Assembly (NCBI RefSeq): GCF_017349295.1
Contig: NZ_JAFMPK010000025.1
Coordinates: 62,001 to 126,000 of the forward strand
Source of the DNA: Myceligenerans salitolerans
Lineage (GTDB): Bacteria > Actinomycetota > Actinomycetes > Actinomycetales > Cellulomonadaceae
Direction: 5' to 3'
DNA: 64,000 nt
Under the pieces are notes generated by a model. It searched no databases, was not told the DNA's origin, and saw only the letters and a list, made by a program, of their open reading frames with translations. This document shows, one piece after another, positions 34,416 through 42,540 of the stretch. Made by a program: the position numbers and the translations under genes. Numbering within the stretch: the stretch's first letter is position 1; the number at the start of each line of letters is the position of its first letter.

Positions 34416-35168
34416 TCAGTCGCGCGGCCCGCCCGCCACGTACAGCACCTGTCCGGACACGAAGCCCGCGTCCTCGGACGCGAAGAACGCGACGGCTGCC
34501 GCCACGTCCTCCGGCTGCCCGACGCGGCCCACCGGGATCCGCTGTGCCGCGCCCTCGAGGAGCTGGTCGAACGTGATGCCCATGCGCTCCGCGGTCGCCT
34601 CCGTCATCGCCGTCCGGATCGTTCCCGGAGCCACCGCGTTGGCGGTGATGCCGAACCTCCCGAGCTCGATCGCGAGGGTCTTGGTGAAGCCCTGCATCCC
34701 GGCCTTGGCGGCGGCGTAGTTCACCTGCCCGCGGTTGCCGAGGGCCGACGTCGACGACAGGTTGACGATACGCCCGTACCGCGCCGCGACCATGTGCGCC
34801 TGCGCGGCCCGTGTCATGAGGAACGCGCCCCGCAGATGTACGCCCATGACCGCGTCCCAGTCGTCGGCCGACATCTTGAAGATCAGGTTGTCCCGCAGGA
34901 TCCCGGCGTTGTTCACCAGGATCGCGGGAGCCCCGAGCTCGCTCACGACGCGCTCGACGGCGGCGGCCACCGAGTCCTCGTCGGACACGTCCACGCCGAC
35001 GGCGGTGGCGCGGCCGCCGTCGGCCACGATCTGCTCGGCGGTCGCCCGCGCCTGGTCCTCCAGCAGGTCGAGCGCGGCCACGGCGTGGCCGTCCCGGGCG
35101 AGGCGCTTCGCGGTGGCGGCGCCGATGCCGCGTGCGGCTCCGGTCACGATGGCGGTACGAGAGGTCAT
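34416..35168 (-). CDS. SDR-family oxidoreductase, FabG-like
   Basis: A 250-residue classical short-chain dehydrogenase. The NAD(P) motif TGAARGIG is near residue 9, NNAG near 87, and the catalytic Ser (NLSSTSALGN), Tyr and Lys (YAAAKAG) are all present. It resembles 3-oxoacyl-ACP reductases. It may serve fatty acid synthesis or a PHA/quinone pathway. No other fatty acid genes lie beside it; the YbaK-like gene follows 62 nt away on the same strand, upstream in transcription. Confidence 0.9.
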   Translation of the reverse strand: MTSRTAIVTGAARGIGAATAKRLARDGHAVAALDLLEDQARATAEQIVADGGRATAVGVDVSDEDSVAAAVERVVSELGAPAILVNNAGILRDNLIFKMSADDWDAVMGVHLRGAFLMTRAAQAHMVAARYGRIVNLSSTSALGNRGQVNYAAAKAGMQGFTKTLAIELGRFGITANAVAPGTIRTAMTEATAERMGITFDQLLEGAAQRIPVGRVGQPEDVAAAVAFFASEDAGFVSGQVLYVAGGPRD

Positions 35169-35230
35169 CGTCGTCCTTTCACGTCAGGTGTGCGCCCAGT
35201 CTGCCGGATGGTCGGACGGCGACGACCCCC

Positions 35231-35827
35231 TCAGGACCGCGCCACCCCCAGGTCCTCGACCACCTCGACGCCCGGTGCCCGGCACAGCAGCGGCCCTGCC
35301 ATCAGCAGCTTGGAACGGCGCACGCCGGACCCCATCAGGGCGACCGTCCCGGCCTCGGAGAACCGGGAGTCCACGAGCACCCGCCAGCCGTCCGGCAGGC
35401 CGATGGGCGTGATACCCCCGTACTCCATACGCGATTCGGCCACCGCGCGGTCCTGCGGCACGAACGACGCCTTGCGTACGTCGAGCAGCTTGCGGACGCG
35501 TTTGTTCACGTCCGCGAACGTGGAGGCGGGCACGACGACGCCGGCGACGCGCTCGTCGTCTCCCCGCTTGCCCGCGACGACCACGCAGTTGGCGGAGGAC
35601 TCCGGGGGCAGCCCGTGGAGGGCGTTGAGGGTCTCGGTGTCGGCGTGCCCGGGGTCGATCTCCGTGACGGCCACGGCCGTGGCGACGCCCGGTTCGGTGT
35701 CGGCCCACGTGCGGAGCGCGGCCAGGACGGGTTCCGCGAGCAGGCCGGGGTGGTCGAGCGCCGGGGACCAGTTCAGGTCGCCGAGCGTGGGGAGATCGGT
35801 CGGCCGGTTCGTGGACTGTGCGTTCAT
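35231..35827 (-). CDS. YbaK/EbsC-type aminoacyl-tRNA deacylase
   Basis: A 198-residue YbaK-domain protein that should hydrolyse mischarged tRNA in trans. Family features are ETLNALHGLPPESSANCVVVAGKRG, the conserved Lys of VRKLLDVRKASF, and EYGGITPIGLPDGWRVLVD, where GGITPIG is the substrate loop. The ATG at 35827 was chosen as family homology begins soon after. The exact amino acid specificity (Cys-tRNAPro or other) is not clear. Confidence 0.85.
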   Translation of the reverse strand: MNAQSTNRPTDLPTLGDLNWSPALDHPGLLAEPVLAALRTWADTEPGVATAVAVTEIDPGHADTETLNALHGLPPESSANCVVVAGKRGDDERVAGVVVPASTFADVNKRVRKLLDVRKASFVPQDRAVAESRMEYGGITPIGLPDGWRVLVDSRFSEAGTVALMGSGVRRSKLLMAGPLLCRAPGVEVVEDLGVARS

Positions 35828-35922
35828 GCGGGCTACTCTGCCAAAAGCCCGGCCGGACGGTAGCGGGTGGCCGGCTCGTGGCCTCTGCCCGGAGCCGGAG
35901 CCCGCCCGTGGGCGGGCCGTCG

Positions 35923-36111
35923 TCAGGGAGTGACCGGATCCGGGAGCGCACACACGCCGTCGACGCACGCGGCGCCGTCGTCGGCCAGCATGCTGAGAAC
36001 GGGCGCCGTCGGCCCGGCGGACTCGTCCGGGCCGTTCGCGGTGTCCGCCTCCGGCGGCGCGGGGCGGGCCGGGGCGGACCGTCCGACGGCGGACCGTGGT
36101 GCGTCAGGCAT
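35923..36111 (-). CDS. Small Cys-containing protein coupled to the DsbA-like gene
   Basis: A 62-residue ORF whose ATG overlaps the last 8 nt of the DsbA-like gene (ATGCCTGA), a strong sign of translational coupling. The first 40 residues are Ala/Pro-rich and disordered. The C-terminus ends in DDGAACVDGVCALP, with two Cys four residues apart, suited to form a disulfide or bind a metal. It may be a substrate or regulator of its thiol-oxidoreductase neighbour. No known family recognised. Confidence 0.55.
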   Translation of the reverse strand: MPDAPRSAVGRSAPARPAPPEADTANGPDESAGPTAPVLSMLADDGAACVDGVCALPDPVTP

Positions 36112-36790
36112 CGGCGTGCTCCTCCGTGCCGGCCGCGGCCTTGGTGGCCTCGTCGATCGCCTGGACGAACACCGCCGGGTCCTGGGCACCCGAGACGCCG
36201 TACCTGCCGTCGAGCACGAAGAAGGGGACGCCGTTGATGCCGTAGGCGCGGGCCTGGGCGATGTCGGCCGCGACGTCACCGGCGAACCGGCCGCTGTCGA
36301 GGGCCGCCAGGACCTCGTCCCGGTCCAGGCCCACCTCGGCGGCCAGGTCGGCCAGGTCCGAGCTGTGGCCGACATGCCGGCCCTCCGTGAAGTACGCGGC
36401 CAGGAGCCGTTCCTTCATCTCGTACTGCTTGCCGTGCGCCTTGGCCAGGTGCAGCAGCTCGTGAGCCTTGAGCGTCCTGGTGTGCCGCACCCGGTCGGTG
36501 CGGAACTCGACGCCCTCGGCGGCCGCGAGCCGGGTCACGTGGTCCTGCATCTGCTGGGCCTGGGCCAGCGGGATGCCCTTGTGCCGCGCCAGGAACTCGG
36601 TCGCGGTGCCCTCGAAGTCGACCGGCGTGTCCGGCGAGAGCTCGAAGGAGTGGTACTCGACGGTCACGTCCGGGCGCGCGCCGTCGCGCTCCGTGAGGCG
36701 TTCCAGCGCTGACTCCAGCCGGCGCTTGCCGATGTAGCACCAGGGGCAGGCGACGTCGGACCAGATGTCGATCTTGAGGGATTGGCTCAC
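36104..36790 (-). CDS. DsbA-family oxidoreductase (FrnE-like)
   Basis: A 228-residue cytoplasmic DsbA-family protein with the redox site C15-P-W-C18 in SDVACPWCYIGKRR and the cis-Pro loop GINGVPFFVLDG. The insertion of about 100 helical residues between them is standard for FrnE/2-hydroxychromene isomerase-like proteins. There is no signal peptide, so it works in the cytosol, perhaps in the oxidative stress response. The start is GTG at 36790. It overlaps the small Cys-protein gene downstream. Confidence 0.9.
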   Translation of the reverse strand: MSQSLKIDIWSDVACPWCYIGKRRLESALERLTERDGARPDVTVEYHSFELSPDTPVDFEGTATEFLARHKGIPLAQAQQMQDHVTRLAAAEGVEFRTDRVRHTRTLKAHELLHLAKAHGKQYEMKERLLAAYFTEGRHVGHSSDLADLAAEVGLDRDEVLAALDSGRFAGDVAADIAQARAYGINGVPFFVLDGRYGVSGAQDPAVFVQAIDEATKAAAGTEEHADA

Positions 36791-36867
36791 GCCGGGCCAC
36801 AACGTGGCCGGGAGACACCGTATTCCTCGGGGACGGCCTCGGACCGCCGACGTCGCCCGCCCCCGGT

Positions 36868-37386
36868 TCAGCCCACGGAGCGGCGGTGCAGCTCCGCGAG
36901 CCTCTGGTACTCGACCGCGTTCTCGCGCACCCGCTCGCGCCCGGCCTCGTCCAGCTCGCCGCGCACCTTTGCCGGCAGGCCCGCGGCCAGGTGGCCTGCC
37001 GGGATCTCCTGCCCCTCGCGCACCAGCGCGCCCGCGGCGACGAACGCGCCGGCGCGGATCACGCTGCTGTTCAGCAGCGTGGCTCCCATGCCGATGAGGC
37101 AGCCGTCCTCGACCGTGGCGCCATGGATGACCGCCGCGTGCCCGACGCCGACGCCGGCCCCGATGTGCGCCGGGACCCCTGTGTCCGTGTGCACCACGCA
37201 GTTGTCCTGGATGTTGCTGCCCTCACCGAGCGTGATCTCGTCCATGTCGCCGCGCAGCACCGCGCCGTAGAAGACGCTCGCGCGCGGGCCGATCGTCACC
37301 CGGCCGACGATGGTCGCCGTCGGCGCGATCCATGCCGTCGGGTCGATCCGCGGCTCGTGGCCGTCGAAGGGGAGAACCGTAGCCAT
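36868..37386 (-). CDS. Gamma-carbonic anhydrase family protein (left-handed beta-helix)
   Basis: A 172-residue hexapeptide-repeat protein (WIAPTATIVGRVTIGPRASVFYGAVLRGD). Metal-ligand histidines are seen in NCVVHTDTG and VGHAAVIHGATV, with the Arg/Asp pair of LRGDMD conserved. The C-terminal helix (EAGRERVRENAVEYQRLAELHR) is typical of YrdA/PaaY-type members. Carbonic anhydrase activity is likely but not certain for this subgroup. Confidence 0.9.
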   Translation of the reverse strand: MATVLPFDGHEPRIDPTAWIAPTATIVGRVTIGPRASVFYGAVLRGDMDEITLGEGSNIQDNCVVHTDTGVPAHIGAGVGVGHAAVIHGATVEDGCLIGMGATLLNSSVIRAGAFVAAGALVREGQEIPAGHLAAGLPAKVRGELDEAGRERVRENAVEYQRLAELHRRSVG

Positions 37387-37499
37387 GTCCGCACCCTAGT
37401 TGCTCCCCGGGGCGGGTTCCTCCCGGCGTCCTTCGCCGACCAGGGACTTCGGGCGCGTCGCCCGCGCCCCGAGCCGTCACAACCGCGAGACTGTACGGC

Positions 37500-37733
37500 A
37501 TGGAAAGTCAGTACAAGCCCGACCACTCCCGGTTCATGACCCTGACCGACGTCTGTACGGCGCTCGACGTCTCCAGCGCCATCGTCTACGGCCTGCTGCG
37601 CAGTGGCGAGCTGCCCGGCATCCAGGTGGGACCGAAGAAGGTCTGGCGGATCGAGCGGTCCCGCTTCGAGGAGTACATCACCGGCCAGTACGCCCTGGTG
37701 AGGGAGCGGATCAGGCACGGGGAGGTCGAGTAG
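37500..37733 (+). CDS. Helix-turn-helix DNA-binding protein (excisionase/BldC-like)
   Basis: A 77-residue MerR-like single-domain protein: FMTLTDVCTALDVSSAIVYGLLRSGELPGIQVGPKKVWRIERSRFEEYI is a complete HTH_17 domain, in which the Gly-Pro-Lys-Lys-Val-Trp hairpin forms the wing. Such proteins act as BldC-like regulators or recombination directionality factors. No integrase lies nearby, so a regulator is more likely. The end overlaps the convergent dehydrogenase pseudogene by 23 nt. Confidence 0.82.
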   Translation: MESQYKPDHSRFMTLTDVCTALDVSSAIVYGLLRSGELPGIQVGPKKVWRIERSRFEEYITGQYALVRERIRHGEVE

Positions 37734-38740
37734 GGCCGGGGCCACCCGGCCGGTCTGCGTGCCCGGCCGCGACCTCCACCACGATCTTGCCGCGGTTCGC
37801 GCCGCTCGCGAGGCGCCGGAACGCCCGCGGCACGTCGTCGAACGGGTGGACGTGGTCGATGGCGGGGACGACGGCGGAGGTGGTGACCAGTCGCGTCACC
37901 GCCACGAGGTCGTCGCGGCTCTGCGGGACGACGAGCACGCGCACCCGCTTGCCGGTGAGCCACCGGATCGCCGGTCCGGCGGCGAGGGTGGCGAGGAGCG
38001 TGCGCGTGAGGCCGCCGACCACGTAGTAGGCGCCACCGGGCCGTAGCGCCCGGTGGACGCGGTAGGGGGAGCGGCGCGCGACGAGGTCCACGATCAGGTC
38101 GTAGCGCTCGCGGTGGTCGGGGTGGGTGGCCCAGTCCTCGGTCTCGCAGGCGACCGTGCGGTCCGCGCCGACGCGCCGCAGGTGGTCGGCCTTCTCGGCG
38201 CGGTCGACGGCGGTCACCTCCGCGCCGGCGTGCTTGGCGAGCCCGACGACGAACGCCCCGCCGGCTCCGCCCGCCCCGTTGACCAGCCCCTTGTCACCCG
38301 GCCGCACCTTGCCGGTCTCGTGCACGGCTCGCCAGGCGATGCAGCCCGCCTGCGGGATCGCCGCGGCGTCGGTGAACGACAGCTCCGCCGGCTTGCGTGC
38401 GAGCAGGTCCGGCGGGGTGGCGACGTACTCGGCGAGACCTCCGCGGTATCCGGCGAGCTCGCCGTACACCTCGTCACCAGGGGCGAGGCCGGTGACGTCG
38501 CTGCCGACGGCGGCCACGACGCCCGCGACATCGGATCCCGGCACGGGGTGGCGCCGGGCGCCGCAGCCCGCCGAGGCGGGCGTAGAAAGGGCTTCCGGTG
38601 AGGTTCTCGCGGTCGGAGCCGTTGAGGGAGACGGCGTGGACGCGTACCAGGACCTGCCCGGCGGCGGGTTCGGGTCGGGGCAGCTCGCCGAGCCGGACGA
38701 CGTCGGCCGCGCCGTACCTGTCCTGGATGACCGCTCGCAC
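37711..38740 (-). pseudogene. Frameshifted zinc-free MDR alcohol dehydrogenase / quinone oxidoreductase
   Basis: Two frames together make one medium-chain dehydrogenase. The N-terminal part from a GTG at 38740 (VIQDRYGAADVVRLGELPRP, NGSDRENLTGSPFYARLGG) breaks after LGGLRRP. The rest continues in another frame as HPVPGSDVAGVVAAVG with the nucleotide-binding GAGGAGGAFVVGLAKHAGAEV. One extra base in the GC run at about 38553-38559 explains the break. It could be a true mutation, programmed slippage or a sequencing error. It starts 3 nt after the alarmone synthetase stop, so it belongs to that transcript. Confidence 0.8.
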
Positions 38741-38743
38741 GGG

Positions 38744-39505
38744 TCAGGAGCCGCGGGTGAGGCGGCCGTGGTCGTCGAACCGGGCGTCGTCGGAGCGGCC
38801 GGACCAGAACTCGCGCAGGATCTCCTCGGGGCTCAGGAGGGTGTCGCGGCGGGCGGTGGGCTCGGTGCCGCCGGACAGCTCCTTGACCTCGTCGTGGATG
38901 CGTTCCATGGAGGTGTCGAGGGACTGGGCGACGTCGGCGGCGAGCTTGAGGGAGTCGATGAGGTGCCGGGGGACCTCGCGGTCGTACTTGTAGTAGATCT
39001 TGTGTTCGAGCGAGGCCCAGAAGTCCATGGCGATGGTCCGGAGCTGGACCTCGACGATGACGTCCTCGACGCGGTCGGACAGGAAGACCGGGACCTGGAC
39101 GATGAGGTGGAGGGAGCGGTATCCGTTCGGCTTGGGGGTGGCGATGTAGTCGCGTTCCTCGAGGACGGTGATGTCGGCCTGCTTGGTGAGCATGTCGCGC
39201 ACGTGGTAGATGTCCGACACGAAGCTGCAGGTGACGCGGATGCCCGCGATGTCGAACATGTGCTTGCGGATGCCTTCGGGCGTGAAGGGGATGCCCTTGC
39301 GCCGGCACTTGGCGACGATGGAGTCGAGGGACTTGAGCCGGGAGCCGACGTGCTCGACCGGGTTGTACTGCTGCATGTGGCGCAGTTCGTCCCGCAGGAT
39401 CGAGATCTTCGTCATCACCTCGTCGATGCCGAACTTGTAGGTCAGCGCCATCCGGCGGACCTCGTGCATGACAGCCCGGAGCTCGATCGGGTCCACCGTG
39501 TCCAT
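38744..39505 (-). CDS. Small alarmone synthetase (RelQ/YjbM-like GTP pyrophosphokinase)
   Basis: A 253-residue single-domain RelA/SpoT synthetase making (p)ppGpp from ATP and GTP/GDP. Key parts are the FDIAGIRVTCSFVSDIYHVRDML strand with the catalytic Asp, RDYIATPKPNGYRSLHLIV, the VEVQLRTIAMDFWASLEHKIYYK motif with conserved Glu and Gln, and a C-terminal helix region. It has no hydrolase, TGS or ACT domain. The ATG at 39505 is used. The dehydrogenase pseudogene follows 3 nt downstream. Confidence 0.92.
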   Translation of the reverse strand: MDTVDPIELRAVMHEVRRMALTYKFGIDEVMTKISILRDELRHMQQYNPVEHVGSRLKSLDSIVAKCRRKGIPFTPEGIRKHMFDIAGIRVTCSFVSDIYHVRDMLTKQADITVLEERDYIATPKPNGYRSLHLIVQVPVFLSDRVEDVIVEVQLRTIAMDFWASLEHKIYYKYDREVPRHLIDSLKLAADVAQSLDTSMERIHDEVKELSGGTEPTARRDTLLSPEEILREFWSGRSDDARFDDHGRLTRGS

Positions 39506-39615
39506 GGCCCTGATCCTAGGCAGAACGGCGTGACGAGGTCGTGAAAATCGGTTGACACCTTCGGTGTGCGGGTCAGGGGCTTGACGGGTCCGTGGGGCGT
39601 TCGTAGGCTCGCTGT

Positions 39616-39632
39616 GCGCAAGAAGTTGACAG
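39616..39632 (+). promoter_or_regulatory. Candidate LacI operator upstream of GH87 (copy 1)
   Basis: GCGCAAGAAGTTGACAG matches, at 15 of 17 positions, the reverse complement of 43596-43612 in front of the GH13 operon. It includes TTGACA, a perfect -35 hexamer, so a repressor here would block RNA polymerase. Confidence 0.55.
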
Positions 39633-39724
39633 GCAGGCTGCACAAAGTTGTCAGCCACGAGGAAACATCCCGAGAAACTCCATCGCCGCCGCCATCGCCG
39701 TCGGCCATGATCCCTGGAGATCCG

Positions 39725-42463
39725 ATGAGAAGACGCAAGCGCACCACCACGATCACGGCGCTGGCCGGGCTGACCGGCCTGCTGCTGTCGTCACTGGCCG
39801 TCGTCGCGACGCAGTCGGCCACCGCACAGCCGCAGGACCTGGCCGCCGGCCGGGTGACCAGCGCCAGCTCGCACACCCAGACGTACGTCTCGGCCAACGT
39901 CACGGACGGTGACGCGGCGACCTACTGGGAGTCGGCGAACGACAGCTTCCCCGAGTGGCTGCAGGTGGACCTGGGCACCTCCGCCACCGTGACCGGTCTG
40001 GAACTTCGCCTGCCGCCGGCCTGGGAGTCCCGTGACCAGGACGTCACCGTCCTGGCCTCGGCCGACGGCGTGTCGTTCGCTCCCGTCCGGGACCGTGACA
40101 CCTACTCGTTCGACCCCGCGACCGAGAACACCGTCGAGGTCGACGTGGCCGACACCGACGCCCGGTTCCTCCGGCTGCGGTTCGAGGCCAACACCCGATG
40201 GCCCGCCGGGCAGCTCTCCGAGCTGCGGGTGCTGGGCACGGCGGACGAGCCCACCGACGGTGCGAACCTCGCCGAGGGGCGCCCGTCGTCGGCGTCGTCG
40301 CACACGCACGCCTACGTCGCGGCGCACGCGACCGACGGCGACACGGGGACCTACTGGGAGTCGGGCGGCGGGCAGTACCCGGCGACCCTGACGACCAGCC
40401 TCGCGACACCGGCCGAACTCACGTCCGTCACGGTCCGGCTGAACCCGGACCCGGTGTGGGCGCAGCGCACGCAGACGTTCGCGGTGCTCGGGCGCACGGG
40501 CTCGGGGGCGTTCACCACCCTGGTGGAGCCCGTGCAATACACGTTCAGCCCGTCCACCGGCAACGTGGTGACGGTTCCGGTCAGCGGCTCGGCCCGGGAC
40601 GTGCGCCTGGAGTTCACCGCGAACTCGGGCGCGCCGGGTGCGCAGGTGGCCGAGCTCGAGGTGCGCGGCACGGCCGGCGAGGACCCGACGGACCCGCCGA
40701 CGGACGACCCGACCGACCCGCCGACGGACGACCCCACCGACCCGCCCACCGACGACCCGACCGACCCGCCGGACCTGCCCGACGGGCGCGGGGCCGACAT
40801 GCCGTACCAGCTCCTGGAGTCCGAGGACGGCACGCTCGGCGGCGGCGCCGACCTGCTCGGGCCGAACCGGACCGTGGGCGACCTGGCCGGTGAGGCGTCC
40901 GGGCGCCAGGCCGCGCACCTGGAGCAGAACGGCGCCTACGTGGAATGGACGCTGACCGAACCCACCAACACCCTGGTCACCCGCTTCTCCATCCCGGACG
41001 CGCCCGGAGGCGGCGGGCAGGACGGCAGCGTGGACATCTACGTGGACGGGCAGTTCCACAAGAGGCTCGACCTCACCTCCCGGTACACCTGGGTGTACGG
41101 CAACGAGGCGAGCCCGGTGAACAACCCGTCCGCGGGCGGGCCGCGGCACATCTACGACGAGGCCAACACCTTCCTCGACGAGACCGTCCCGGCCGGCTCG
41201 ACGATCCGGTTGCAGAAGACGTCGGCCAACCCGCTGCCGGTCGCCGTCGACTTCATCAGCACCGAGCTGGTCAGCCCCAAGGCGAACCCCGACCCGGCCC
41301 GGTACGTGGAACCCACCGGGTTCACGCACCAGGACGTGCAGAACGCCCTCGACAAGGCCCGGATGGACAACGACGGCGAGTACGACGGCGTGTACCTGCC
41401 CGCGGGTGACTACACGACGTCGAACAAGTTCCAGGTGTACGGCGAGGCGGTCGACATCGTCGGCGCCGGTCCCTGGTACACCCGCTTCCACGCGCCCCAG
41501 GGCCAGAGCAACACGGACATCGGCTTCCGTGCCGAGTCGTCGGCCAACGGGTCGAAGTTCCGCAGCTTCTCCTACTGGGGCAACTACGTCGAGCGGATCG
41601 ACGGGCCGGGCAAGGTCCTGGACTTCAACGGCGTCGCCGACATGACCGTCGACGACCTGTGGGTGGAGCACATGATCTGCATGTTCTGGGCCGCGAACAT
41701 GGACGACTCGACGATCACGAACTCCCGCGTACGCAACACCTGGGCCGACGCGATCAACATGACCAACGGCTCGTCGGGCAACGTGGTGCGCAACATCGAG
41801 ACCCGCGGCACAGGGGACGACTCGTTCGCCCTGTTCGCGGCGACCGACGCGGGCGGCAGCGGCCAGTCGGGCAACCTGTACGAGAGCCTGACGTCGCTGG
41901 TCACGTGGCGGGCGGCCGGTCTGGCCGTCTACGGCGGGCAGAACAACACGTTCCGCGACATCCTCGTGGCCGACACCCTGGTCTACTCCGGCGTGACGAT
42001 CAGCTCGCTCGACTTCGGCTACCCCATGGAGGGCTTCGGGCCGGGCCAGACGGTGTTCGAGGACATCTCGCTGATCCGCACCGGTGGGCACTTCTGGGGC
42101 AACCAGACCTTCCCCGCCATGTGGCTGTTCTCGGCGTCGAAGGAGTTCCGCGCGATTCGGGTGTCCGACGTCGATATCGTCGACCCGACGTACTCGGGGA
42201 TCATGTTCCAGACGAACTACGTGGGCGGGCAGCCGCAGAACGCCGTCGAGGACACCGTGCTCACGCGGGTCTCGATCAGCGGCGCCCGGCGCAGCGGGGA
42301 CGACTGGGACGCGAAGTCCGGGTTCGGCATCTGGGCGAACGAGCTGCCCGAGCCCGGTCAGGGGCCGGCCGTCGGCTCCGCCACGTTCGTGGACCTGACG
42401 CTGTCGAACAACGCGATCGACATCCGGAACGAGACGAGTACCTTCACGATCGACCGCCAGTAG
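39725..42463 (+). CDS. Secreted GH87 alpha-1,3-glucanase (mutanase/mycodextranase) with two discoidin-like domains
   Basis: A 912-residue exoenzyme. The Sec signal peptide should be cut after A34 (SATA/QPQ). Two F5/8-type C (discoidin) carbohydrate-binding domains span about 36-180 and 181-315, then a (DPTDPPTD)n linker, then the catalytic region of about 540 residues. This has a CBM-like N-terminal part and a right-handed beta-helix. Three aspartates D675 (TWADAIN), D698 and D699 (GTGDDSF) are spaced 23 and 24 apart, the same spacing as the catalytic Asp1045/1068/1069 described for the GH87 enzyme Agl-FH1. It should split alpha-1,3-glucan or nigeran outside the cell. The product fits the sugar importer downstream. 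ATG at 39725 preferred; 39707 also possible. Confidence 0.87.
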   Translation: MRRRKRTTTITALAGLTGLLLSSLAVVATQSATAQPQDLAAGRVTSASSHTQTYVSANVTDGDAATYWESANDSFPEWLQVDLGTSATVTGLELRLPPAWESRDQDVTVLASADGVSFAPVRDRDTYSFDPATENTVEVDVADTDARFLRLRFEANTRWPAGQLSELRVLGTADEPTDGANLAEGRPSSASSHTHAYVAAHATDGDTGTYWESGGGQYPATLTTSLATPAELTSVTVRLNPDPVWAQRTQTFAVLGRTGSGAFTTLVEPVQYTFSPSTGNVVTVPVSGSARDVRLEFTANSGAPGAQVAELEVRGTAGEDPTDPPTDDPTDPPTDDPTDPPTDDPTDPPDLPDGRGADMPYQLLESEDGTLGGGADLLGPNRTVGDLAGEASGRQAAHLEQNGAYVEWTLTEPTNTLVTRFSIPDAPGGGGQDGSVDIYVDGQFHKRLDLTSRYTWVYGNEASPVNNPSAGGPRHIYDEANTFLDETVPAGSTIRLQKTSANPLPVAVDFISTELVSPKANPDPARYVEPTGFTHQDVQNALDKARMDNDGEYDGVYLPAGDYTTSNKFQVYGEAVDIVGAGPWYTRFHAPQGQSNTDIGFRAESSANGSKFRSFSYWGNYVERIDGPGKVLDFNGVADMTVDDLWVEHMICMFWAANMDDSTITNSRVRNTWADAINMTNGSSGNVVRNIETRGTGDDSFALFAATDAGGSGQSGNLYESLTSLVTWRAAGLAVYGGQNNTFRDILVADTLVYSGVTISSLDFGYPMEGFGPGQTVFEDISLIRTGGHFWGNQTFPAMWLFSASKEFRAIRVSDVDIVDPTYSGIMFQTNYVGGQPQNAVEDTVLTRVSISGARRSGDDWDAKSGFGIWANELPEPGQGPAVGSATFVDLTLSNNAIDIRNETSTFTIDRQ

Positions 42464-42485
42464 GCGCTTCCGGTCCGGAGTGGCG

Positions 42486-42525
42486 CAAGATCTCGCAAGC
42501 CGTGCAAGCGGCTTGCGAGATCTTG
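42486..42525. promoter_or_regulatory. 40-bp perfect inverted repeat between GH87 and lacI
   Basis: Arms of 17 nt, CAAGATCTCGCAAGCCG (42486-42502) and CGGCTTGCGAGATCTTG (42509-42525), match perfectly around TGCAAG. It ends 15 nt before the lacI ATG and contains several CGCAAG/CTTGCG units like those in LacI operators. It may be the autoregulatory operator and, as RNA, a terminator for GH87. Confidence 0.75.
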
Positions 42526-42540
42526 TGTAAGGTCGCTTCC

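Noticed and set aside
37500-37733. HTH gene as excisionase of an integrated element
   Set aside because: No integrase, attachment repeats or phage genes flank it; a BldC-like regulator is simpler.
40680-40780. Tandem DNA repeat in the GH87 gene as a mobile or regulatory element
   Set aside because: It encodes a simple DPTDPPTD linker between binding and catalytic domains, common in secreted actinobacterial enzymes.
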